Shown here piece after piece: positions 1 to 5,520 of a stretch of DNA of 7,956 nucleotides. The DNA is from an uncultured Eubacteriales bacterium (GTDB lineage Bacteria > Bacillota > Clostridia > Oscillospirales > Acutalibacteraceae). The DNA lies in assembly GCA_948815685.1 (NCBI GenBank), contig CAQJOC010000040.1, positions 1-7,956 on the forward strand, read 5' to 3'. The notes under the pieces are model-generated. The model was not told the DNA's origin. It worked only from the letters and a program-made list of their open reading frames with translations, and ran no database searches. How positions within the stretch are numbered: position 1 is the stretch's first letter; every line of letters begins with the position of its first letter. A program made the position numbers and the translations under genes.

Positions 1-319
1 TATTGGCATTATAACGCATAATCCACTTCCTGAGTACCTCACGTGAAGATATGTCGTACTTTGCAACAACATCGTTCACACTTCCTTCCCCTCTCAACAC
101 TTCCTCCACACACATCTTTTTAAAATCTGAAGAATATGAGGTATTTTCAAAGAACGTGGCAAACGCAACAATTCCATGAATCCTGTATTTTGCAACTCAT
201 TGCTTTAATGTTGTTTTTCCTATGTTGTATTTTTCCGATAAAAAAGAATAGGATCTTCCCTCAAGGTATTTCTGTGATACTTTTGCACGGAATTCTGCTG
301 TATGTGGTGATCTACCCGT
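1..319 (-). pseudogene. IS3-family transposase OrfA, degenerate and partial
   Basis: Reading the minus strand from 319 gives about 106 codons resembling the DNA-binding OrfA of IS3-family elements. It starts GRSPHTAEFRAKV and contains two helix-turn-helix units: residues about 8-45 (QKYLEG...LSEKYNIGKTTLKQ) and about 67-103 (EEVLRGEG...VAKYDISSREVLRKW). OrfA binds the element's terminal repeats and is normally fused to the OrfB catalytic part by programmed frameshifting. Two lesions are visible. The codon where a start is expected, 5 nt after an AGGAGGTG ribosome binding site, is ACG at 319-317. Codon 41 is TGA at 199-197, where the family usually has tryptophan. No other start codon fits the frame. 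The rest of the gene and all of orfB lie beyond position 1. The family assignment rests on recognised sequence pattern, not on a search. Confidence 0.75.
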
Positions 320-324
320 AAAAG

Positions 325-372
325 CACCTCCTAAGTAGATTTTCGTTATTTCCTTTGTCTACTTAGGAGGTG
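325..372 (-). repeat. 15-bp inverted repeat that can sequester the orfA ribosome binding site
   Basis: Positions 325-339 (CACCTCCTAAGTAGA) and 358-372 (TCTACTTAGGAGGTG) are perfect inverted repeats separated by 18 nt. On the minus-strand transcript the proximal arm contains AGGAGGTG, the presumed orfA Shine-Dalgarno, and the distal arm, inside the terminal repeat, supplies its exact complement. A transcript entering from outside the element would fold this hairpin and hide the site. That strategy is known from IS10 and IS200-type elements; applying it here is inference. Confidence 0.65.
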
Positions 373-399
373 GCATATCATCTGTTCCGGTCGCCTCAT

Positions 400-465
400 T
401 TATTTTTCCTTTGTTGTTTTAGTAAATTGATTTACAGGTGTGATGCTGTTAAAAAAATAAGGCAT
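400..465 (-). CDS. 21-codon reading frame with strong start signals, possibly a broken gene start
   Basis: I do not recognise this frame. It reads MPYFFNSITPVNQFTKTTKEK and then stops at TAA. Its start signals are unusually good: GGAAGGAGG at 480-472 lies 6 nt before the ATG at 465-463, and an extended -10 promoter lies about 40 bp upstream. If one A were added to the A-run just before the stop, the frame would continue INEATGTDDM up to the edge of the insertion sequence at 375. This suggests a longer gene that lost a base and was then cut by the insertion. Alternatively it is a genuine tiny peptide or leader. Composition gives no clear answer, and a chance frame cannot be excluded, although the promoter, ribosome site and start line up well. 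Confidence 0.35.
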   Translation of the reverse strand: MPYFFNSITPVNQFTKTTKEK

Positions 466-504
466 AACCGACCTCCTTCCAAATTTCATTATCTACTTAT
501 TTAC

Positions 505-513
505 ATTATAACA
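505..513 (-). promoter_or_regulatory. Extended -10 promoter upstream of the 21-codon frame
   Basis: On the minus strand the sequence is TGTTATAAT, a perfect sigma-A -10 hexamer (TATAAT at 510-505) with the extended TGn element. No good -35 hexamer lies 17 bp upstream (CTTAAA at best), which is tolerable for an extended -10. Transcription would start near 498, about 33 nt before the ATG at 465. Confidence 0.5.
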
Positions 514-560
514 TTTTATTATGATGATTTAAGGGCACATAATGTGATTAAATACCGGGT

Positions 561-734
561 TTACCATAAATTTCCCAGACCTTTAAGCATACTTTCTTTT
601 TCTAGACCGCAGTATTTAAAAGTTATTTTTTCCGAACTATCGTTTAAGCTATCTTGAAGTGTTCCAAATGCTGTCATGTCATTTTTATGTATTTGTAAAA
701 ACCAGTAGGCAAAGGTTTTGCTTACTGAAACATT
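561..734 (-). pseudogene. Tyrosine recombinase (phage-type integrase), decayed C-terminal remnant
   Basis: The minus-strand frame ending with TAA at 563-561 gives 57 residues matching the end of a phage-type integrase. It has the block SVSKTFAYWFLQ (normally H-S-x-R-K-T-F-x-Y-W), then LQDSLNDSSEKIT (normally L-N-H-S-S-x-x-I-T), then FKYCGL with the nucleophilic tyrosine. Such enzymes catalyse site-specific integration and excision. Here the catalytic pair H-x-x-R reads V-x-x-S and the third active-site histidine reads Asp (GAT), so only the tyrosine survives. Upstream the frame meets TGA at 737-735 and no further integrase sequence is recognisable in the AT-rich DNA. It is therefore a dead fragment of an older integrated element. 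The family call comes from motif order and spacing and was not confirmed by a search. Confidence 0.6.
696..727 (-). terminator. Possible rho-independent terminator for the oxidoreductase gene
   Basis: On the minus strand CAGTA-a-GCAAA, loop ACC, TTTGC-c-TACTG forms an 11-position stem with one mismatch (727-703), followed by GGTTTTTAC. It lies about 237 nt after the oxidoreductase stop codon. The same bases read as part of the integrase remnant (SVSKTFAYW), so the hairpin may be accidental. No better terminator is visible between 735 and 963. Confidence 0.4.
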
Positions 735-779
735 TCACAAAAATTATATAGCGACAATGTCTCTTTAAATTTCTAAACC

Positions 780-840
780 AATCATATAATAAATTTAAAT
801 AAATATTATATTTTAATAGATATTTTATTGTTATATGATT
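780..840. repeat. AT-rich 10-bp inverted repeat
   Basis: AATCATATAA at 780-789 and TTATATGATT at 831-840 are perfect inverted repeats. They can extend by a G-T pair and two A-T pairs, and flank 41 bp that is almost pure A+T. The structure lies between the integrase remnant and the oxidoreductase gene. It has no T-tract like a terminator and no reading frame. It could be a scar of a small mobile element or merely low-complexity sequence. Confidence 0.4.
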
Positions 841-963
841 AAAAGACACTTACAAGCCTTATTTAAACTTTATAGATATTTTTTGTTGCGGTGTTCCCCA
901 TATTATTTTAAATAGAAATAGCTATATCAATTTTTAAGTAAATATTCCTTTTTATTTTTTACC

Positions 964-3900
964 TTAAGCATTGTGACTTTCGGAATGTTTTACAAGGGTA
1001 CTATATTTTTCTTGTGAAAAGCGTTCCGCCTTATTAAAAAGATACTGCGCTCTTTGAGGAAATTTTTTTACTAAAGAAGTATAACGAATTTCATTATTAA
1101 GAAAATCTTGATAATTTTCGGGGGCTTTTTTGCTGTCTAGAACGAATGGGTTCTCTTTATTTTGAATACGCCTTGGGTCAAATCTGAATAAATTCCAATA
1201 TCCACTCTTGACTGCGTTTTTTTCTTCATTTTTTGAAAATCCCATTCCTGTCTTTATTCCATGATTTACACAAGGTGAATAAGCAATTATCAGTGATGGA
1301 CCTTGAAAACTTTCAGCTTCGCAAAATGCTTTTATACATTGATTGTAATCAGCCCCCATTGCGACTTGAGCAACATAAACTTCGCCATATGTCATAGCCA
1401 TTGTAGCTAAGTCTTTTTTCTTTGTGGACTTTCCTTTGGAGGCAAATTCTGCCACAGCTCCAATTTGCGTCGCTTTAGACGCTTGACCACCGGTATTTGA
1501 ATAACATTCAGTGTCAAAAACTAAAATATTAACATCTTCTCCAGATGCTATAACATGGTCAAGTCCTCCAAAACCTATATCATATGCCCATCCGTCTCCC
1601 CCGAACATCCATATTGATTTTTTAGAAAGATATTCCCTGTTTTCTAAAATTTTAACTGCCAAATCACTTATTTCATCACCGAGGTTACACATTTTTTCGA
1701 GTTCTTTTATTAAATTATTTGAAACTTCCTTGTTCTTTTTACCGTCATTTATCGATTCAAGATAACTTTCACATAAATTCTTAAGGTTTTCATCAAATGT
1801 CTTATCTTTCAACGCTTTTACAATTTCAATAAGGCTGTTTCTTATATGATTTTGTGCAATAAACATTCCGTATCCAAATTCCGCATTATCTTCGAATAAC
1901 GAATTTTGCCATGCAGGACCATTTCCATTTTTTTCAAAAGTATATGGTACCGATGGAGCAGATGCCCCCCAAATTGAAGAACAGCCTGTTGCATTTGCAA
2001 TATACATCCTGTCTCCAAAAAGTTGAGTCGCAAGTTTTGCATAAGAAGTTTCACCACATCCGGCACATGCCCCTGAAAATTCAAGTAGAGGTTTCTTAAA
2101 TTGACTTCCCTTTACTGTTGTCTCTTTAAATTTTTCATTTATTTCGGGTTTATCCGAAAGTTTTTGAGCATAATTAAATCCTTTTTGACTCTCGAGTTGA
2201 CTATTAAATGGTTTCATTTCAAGAGCTTTGTTTCCCTTAAAACCGGGGCAAACCTGTGCACAGTTTCCACATCCCGTACAGTCCAAAGCTGAAACAGTTA
2301 TTGCAAAATTCAAGTTGTTCATCCCAACCATGCTTTTATATTTCATTCCGTCAGGAGCGTTTTTCGTTTCTTCTTCGTTCATAACAGCTGGTCTTATAAC
2401 TGCATGAGGACAAACATAAGAACAAAAATTACACTGTATACAGTTTTCGGATTTCCATTCCGGAACATCAATTGCAATTCCTCTTTTTTCATATGAAGAA
2501 GAACCTAACGGAACACTTCCGTCAACATAATCAATAAACGAGGATACAGGCAATTCATTCCCTTGTCTGGAATTAACCGGGTGTAATATTTTCTCTACAT
2601 ATTTTTTAAGTTCAGCCGTACTTTCGTTATTTTTAATATTTTGAGTGTTTTCTTTAGTGTCTTCTGAAATTTGGCTTTTCTCTTCTAGATTTTTCCAAAA
2701 TTCAGGAATTTTTACTTCGTGAACATCTTTAATTCCTCTGTCGATTGCATCATGGTTCATTTGAACGATTTTTTCACCTTTATGACCATATGCGTTTGTC
2801 GCAGCATTTTTCATAAGATTGACTGCCTTTTGAATATCAATTATATTTGTTATTTTGAAAAATGCTGCTTGGAGAGCCGTGTTAATTCTTCCTCCAAGTC
2901 CTATTTCTCGCCCTATCTTTATTCCGTCTATAATAAACAGCCTGATTTTATTATCCGCAATAAATTTTTTCATATTAAACGGAAGTTTTTCGCTGAGTTC
3001 GTCATCACTCCATTGGCAATTAAGCAAAAAGCTTCCACCCTGTTTAAGGTCCTGTACCATTTCATATTTATCTATATAAGATGGGTTATGACACGCAATA
3101 AAATCCGCTCTATTCACATAATAACTGGATTTTATAGGTGTTTTGCCAAATCTTAAGTGAGATATGGTAACTCCTCCGGATTTTTTTGAATCATATGCAA
3201 AATATCCTTGTACATATAAATCTGTGGTATCTCCTATTATCTTTATGGAATTTTTATTTGCACCTATTGTACCATCTGAACCAAGTCCCCAAAATTTACA
3301 GGATATCATGTCAACAGGTGAAGTATCTAAGTTTTTATCAGATTCAAGCGATAGATAGGTTATGTCATCCTCTATGCCAATTGTAAATTTTTTCTTAGGA
3401 TTGTCTATATCCATATTTCTATATACAGCTGTAATTTGTCCCGGAGTGGTGTCTTTTGAACTAAGTCCGTATCGACCGGAATAAACTGAAATACCGGTTG
3501 GACAGAATTCCGACAATGCCGCCAAAACATCTAAATAAAGCGGTTCTCCTACGGAACCCGGTTCCTTTGTTCTGTCCAAAATAGATATTTTTCTTACGGT
3601 TTTCGGCAAGACATCTGCTAAAAATTTGGGAACAAAAGGTCTATAAAGTCTAACTTTAACAAGACCAACTTTTTCTCCTTTAGAGATAAGATAATTTATT
3701 GTCTCTTCTATTGTATCACAAACAGAACCCATAGCGATTATTACTCTTTCCGCATCAGGTGCTCCATAGTAATTAAACGGCTTATAATCTTTGCCTGTTC
3801 TGCTGTTTACCTCGTCCATGTAATCTAAAACGATATTTGGTATTTCATCGTAAAACCGGTTACATGCTTCACGTGCCTGAAAATATATATCGTCATTTTG

Positions 3901-4557
3901 TGCTGTACCTCTTAATACGGGACGTTCCGGATTTAAAGAATTTTTTCTGAAATCATCCAAAGCGTGCCAATCAAGCATTTCTCCAAGCTCTGCATAATCC
4001 CATGTTTCAACTTTTTGAATTTCATGTGAAGTTCTGAAACCATCAAAAAAGTGAAGAAACGGAATACGCCCTTTTATTGATGAAAGATGAGAAACAGCTG
4101 ACAAATCCATAACTTCCTGAGGATTATTTGAACAAAGCATAGCAAATCCGGTCTGACGACACGCATATATATCGGAATGGTCGCCGAATATAGAAAGGGC
4201 ATGAGTTGCCAAAGTTCTTGCCGACACATGTATAACACATGGAAGAAGTTCGCCGGCTATTTTATACATATTAGGAATCATAAGTAGAAGTCCTTGTGAA
4301 GCAGTATAGGTAGTAGTCAATGCCCCGGCGGCCAATGCTCCATGCATTGCTCCGGCAGCTCCGGCTTCAGATTGCATTTCCTTTACCTCTACTATGTCTC
4401 CCAATAAATTTTTTTTACCTTCAGATGAATATTTGTCTACTTCATCCGCCATTACAGAAGATGGTGTAATAGGATAAATGGCTGCCACCTCTGTAAACGC
4501 ATATGAAACATACGCTGCCGCTGAATTTCCATCCATAGTTCTTTTTTTTCTTGACAT
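964..4557 (-). CDS. nifJ: Pyruvate:ferredoxin (flavodoxin) oxidoreductase
   Basis: This cytoplasmic enzyme oxidises pyruvate with CoA to acetyl-CoA and CO2, passing two electrons to ferredoxin; it is the main pyruvate-cleaving enzyme of clostridial fermenters. The 1197-residue single chain has the full domain order. The N-terminal pyruvate/thiamine domain has YPITPSS with T31, plus E64 and R114, numbered as in the Desulfovibrio africanus enzyme as I recall it. Domain III (KFWGLGSDGTIGANKN) follows. Two 4Fe-4S sites have cysteines 706/709/712/716 and 760/763/766/770. The proximal cluster has C831, C834, C859 and C1096, and the thiamine-diphosphate site is GDGWAYDIGFGG (987-998) with N1021. A GTG at 4572 would add five residues but belongs to the ribosome site, so ATG 4557-4555 is preferred. 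The chain lacks about 60 C-terminal residues found in the D. africanus enzyme and carries a charged insert near 625-652. All ligands are intact. Confidence 0.97.
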   Translation of the reverse strand: MSRKKRTMDGNSAAAYVSYAFTEVAAIYPITPSSVMADEVDKYSSEGKKNLLGDIVEVKEMQSEAGAAGAMHGALAAGALTTTYTASQGLLLMIPNMYKIAGELLPCVIHVSARTLATHALSIFGDHSDIYACRQTGFAMLCSNNPQEVMDLSAVSHLSSIKGRIPFLHFFDGFRTSHEIQKVETWDYAELGEMLDWHALDDFRKNSLNPERPVLRGTAQNDDIYFQAREACNRFYDEIPNIVLDYMDEVNSRTGKDYKPFNYYGAPDAERVIIAMGSVCDTIEETINYLISKGEKVGLVKVRLYRPFVPKFLADVLPKTVRKISILDRTKEPGSVGEPLYLDVLAALSEFCPTGISVYSGRYGLSSKDTTPGQITAVYRNMDIDNPKKKFTIGIEDDITYLSLESDKNLDTSPVDMISCKFWGLGSDGTIGANKNSIKIIGDTTDLYVQGYFAYDSKKSGGVTISHLRFGKTPIKSSYYVNRADFIACHNPSYIDKYEMVQDLKQGGSFLLNCQWSDDELSEKLPFNMKKFIADNKIRLFIIDGIKIGREIGLGGRINTALQAAFFKITNIIDIQKAVNLMKNAATNAYGHKGEKIVQMNHDAIDRGIKDVHEVKIPEFWKNLEEKSQISEDTKENTQNIKNNESTAELKKYVEKILHPVNSRQGNELPVSSFIDYVDGSVPLGSSSYEKRGIAIDVPEWKSENCIQCNFCSYVCPHAVIRPAVMNEEETKNAPDGMKYKSMVGMNNLNFAITVSALDCTGCGNCAQVCPGFKGNKALEMKPFNSQLESQKGFNYAQKLSDKPEINEKFKETTVKGSQFKKPLLEFSGACAGCGETSYAKLATQLFGDRMYIANATGCSSIWGASAPSVPYTFEKNGNGPAWQNSLFEDNAEFGYGMFIAQNHIRNSLIEIVKALKDKTFDENLKNLCESYLESINDGKKNKEVSNNLIKELEKMCNLGDEISDLAVKILENREYLSKKSIWMFGGDGWAYDIGFGGLDHVIASGEDVNILVFDTECYSNTGGQASKATQIGAVAEFASKGKSTKKKDLATMAMTYGEVYVAQVAMGADYNQCIKAFCEAESFQGPSLIIAYSPCVNHGIKTGMGFSKNEEKNAVKSGYWNLFRFDPRRIQNKENPFVLDSKKAPENYQDFLNNEIRYTSLVKKFPQRAQYLFNKAERFSQEKYSTLVKHSESHNA

Positions 4558-4565
4558 TAACCCAG

Positions 4566-4570
4566 CCTCC
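4566..4570 (-). promoter_or_regulatory. Ribosome binding site fixing the oxidoreductase start
   Basis: GGAGG on the minus strand lies 8 nt before ATG 4557-4555. The upstream in-frame GTG at 4572-4570 overlaps this site and has no site of its own. The ATG also places T31, E64 and R114 at the numbering I recall for the D. africanus enzyme. Confidence 0.85.
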
Positions 4571-4621
4571 ACGATTGTTTTAAATTTTATTTACCAATTT
4601 TTTAAAGTGATTATTAAATTT

Positions 4622-4640
4622 TTAACTCATAAAAAGTTAA
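4622..4640. promoter_or_regulatory. Inverted repeat TTAACT-N7-AGTTAA, possible operator of the oxidoreductase gene
   Basis: Perfect 6-bp arms at 4622-4627 and 4635-4640 are separated by 7 bp, 65-83 bp upstream of the oxidoreductase start and within its likely 5' leader. It resembles half-sites of redox regulators but is not a Rex box, whose arms have a 4-bp spacer. A role as operator or leader hairpin is inference. Confidence 0.35.
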
Positions 4641-4687
4641 TATAATAGAATCATTATTTCCAATTACGTTTAATTCTATCACTGTTT

Positions 4688-4716
4688 ATTCTAAGTGTAT
4701 AGTCAATAAATTTAAA
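4688..4716 (-). promoter_or_regulatory. Best candidate sigma-A promoter for the oxidoreductase gene
   Basis: On the minus strand TTTAAA (4716-4711), a 17-bp spacer and TAGAAT (4693-4688) form the best-spaced pair I can find. A TTGACT at 4706-4701 is a better -35, but its nearest -10 (TAGAAT at 4678-4673) is 22 bp away. Transcription from the first pair would leave a leader of roughly 120 nt. The choice is weak. Confidence 0.3.
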
Positions 4717-4984
4717 GAGATGAAATCATAAAAAAGAAAAAATTATAACCAATACATTTTTAAATTGGCATTTCTTAATGACCTTGAACTGGCTTACACA
4801 AAAAGAAAAGATATATAATAAATATATTAAAAATAATAATAAATTTGGTAAATTATGGAAAAATTATATTGGAAAATAAAAAAATATATAGTAAACACAG
4901 TTTAGGGTCTGTTCATCCAGGAACCTTTAGATTAAGAATCATTATGGCAATTCTGCAATATTTCTTGGTTTACACTGCTCAAAA

Positions 4985-5013
4985 TCATATATCCATAACC
5001 TTTTGCATATATT
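4985..5013 (+). promoter_or_regulatory. Sigma-E-type sporulation promoter for spoIIID
   Basis: TCATATA at 4985-4991, a 14-bp spacer and CATATATT at 5006-5013 resemble the Bacillus sigma-E consensus as I recall it (about KMATATT-N14-CATACAMT). The start point would fall near 5020, giving a leader of about 24 nt to the TTG start. In Bacillus, spoIIID is a member of the sigma-E regulon, which supports the call. Confidence 0.6.
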
Positions 5014-5030
5014 TGACCGATGATATTATC

Positions 5031-5036
5031 GGGAGG
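5031..5036 (+). promoter_or_regulatory. Ribosome binding site deciding a TTG start for spoIIID
   Basis: GGGAGG lies 7 nt before TTG 5044-5046. The alternative in-frame ATG at 5020 has no ribosome site and would sit at the predicted transcription start, so TTG is preferred. Confidence 0.8.
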
Positions 5037-5043
5037 AATTTTT

Positions 5044-5298
5044 TTGAAAGGGACAGTGGAGGAAAGAGCTGTAAAAATAGGTGAATACATAATTGAAAAC
5101 CAGGCTACTGTAAGAAATGCTGCTAAAAATTTCGGAGTATCTAAATCAACAGTCCATAAAGATGTTACAGAGCGTTTAAAAAATATAAATATGATACTTT
5201 ATATAAAAGTAAAAAAAATTTTAGAAACCAATAAAGCACAAAGGCATATTCGTGGAGGACTTGCAACTAAACAAAAATACACACAGAAGTACAATTAA
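5044..5298 (+). CDS. spoIIID: Sporulation transcription factor SpoIIID
   Basis: SpoIIID is a small DNA-binding protein that works in the mother cell after engulfment begins, activating and repressing many sigma-E genes and helping the switch to sigma-K. The 84-residue product is close to the family size (93 in B. subtilis). Its signature runs ERAVKIGEYIIENQATVRNA, then a helix-turn-helix at about 22-43 (AAKNFGVSKSTVHKDVTERL), then a basic C-terminal helix RHIRGGLATKQKY (67-79), all typical. It starts with TTG, chosen because GGGAGG precedes it and a sigma-E-type promoter lies just upstream. It is divergent from the oxidoreductase gene and 222 bp before uvrB, with no shared operon evident. No clear terminator follows it, so some read-through toward uvrB is possible. 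Confidence 0.93.
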   Translation: MKGTVEERAVKIGEYIIENQATVRNAAKNFGVSKSTVHKDVTERLKNINMILYIKVKKILETNKAQRHIRGGLATKQKYTQKYN

Positions 5299-5413
5299 AA
5301 GATTAACAATATCGGAGTATAATTTTAAATCTATGTTTAACTTATATCACCGTTTGTCATATATCAAACTCATTCAAAAAATGTGTTACAAAATTTTATT
5401 ATAGGAAGCACCG

Positions 5414-5435
5414 CATCGTAATGTTTCATCGTAAT
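5414..5435 (+). repeat. Tandem direct repeat upstream of the uvrB promoter
   Basis: CATCGTAAT occurs twice, at 5414-5422 and 5427-5435, with a 13-bp period, ending 6 bp before the -35 hexamer of the uvrB promoter. The position suits a regulator binding site, but I know of no protein with this site. Confidence 0.4.
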
Positions 5436-5441
5436 TTTTCC

Positions 5442-5470
5442 TTGTTTTAGACAATTTAATTTTATAGAAT
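5442..5470 (+). promoter_or_regulatory. Sigma-A promoter of uvrB
   Basis: TTGTTT at 5442-5447, a 17-bp spacer and TAGAAT at 5465-5470 match the vegetative consensus in 4 of 6 and 5 of 6 positions. The start point would be near 5477, giving a 44-nt leader. No Firmicute-type LexA box (GAAC-N4-GTTC) is visible between spoIIID and uvrB. Confidence 0.6.
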
Positions 5471-5520
5471 TTATGTAAAACAAAATAAGAGTAAGATTCA
5501 GTAAAAAAGGATTCGGTTAA

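Larger units (their letters stand above)
1..375 (-). mobile_element. IS3-family insertion sequence, left end, running off the window
   Basis: The element is read on the minus strand and continues beyond position 1. The proposed outer boundary is the TG dinucleotide at 375-374 (minus), which opens a terminal sequence reading TGCCACCTCCTAAGTAGACA. IS3-family ends typically begin with TG and contain a similar AAGT-GACA core. The orfA frame begins 56 bp inside this end, the usual distance for the family. The boundary is inferred from these features only: the other end and the flanking target duplication lie outside the window. The orfA inside is broken, so this copy is unlikely to make its own transposase. 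Confidence 0.7.
4558..5043. other. Divergent intergenic region, oxidoreductase and spoIIID
   Basis: This 486-bp stretch separates two divergent genes and must hold both promoters. Its oxidoreductase side has the inverted repeat at 4622-4640 and a weak promoter; its spoIIID side has a sigma-E-like promoter at 4985-5013. The middle (about 4735-4980) is very AT-rich. A frame opening with ATG at 4855 reads 16 codons to TAG but has no ribosome site. I find no RNA gene or riboswitch there. Confidence 0.6.

Noticed and set aside
197..199. TGA read as tryptophan (alternative genetic code)
   Set aside because: All 11 tryptophans I counted in the oxidoreductase are TGG and the same gene remnant has also lost its start codon, so simple decay is the better explanation.
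136..321. Plus-strand open frame of 61 codons
   Set aside because: It is the antisense shadow of the minus-strand OrfA remnant and has no ribosome site.
370..657. Plus-strand open frame of 95 codons
   Set aside because: It lies antisense to the integrase remnant, the small reading frame and the insertion-sequence edge; no ribosome site and no recognisable domain.
4902..4935. GGGTCTGTTC near 4906 as an insertion-sequence end
   Set aside because: No matching inverted copy, target duplication or transposase sequence is nearby.
4845..5084. Plus-strand open frame of 79 codons overlapping the start of spoIIID
   Set aside because: It would need a TTG start without a ribosome site, overlaps spoIIID in another frame and contains the sigma-E promoter.
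5353..5372. Weak dyad GTTTG...CAAAC as a spoIIID terminator
   Set aside because: Only five pairs and no T-tract follows.
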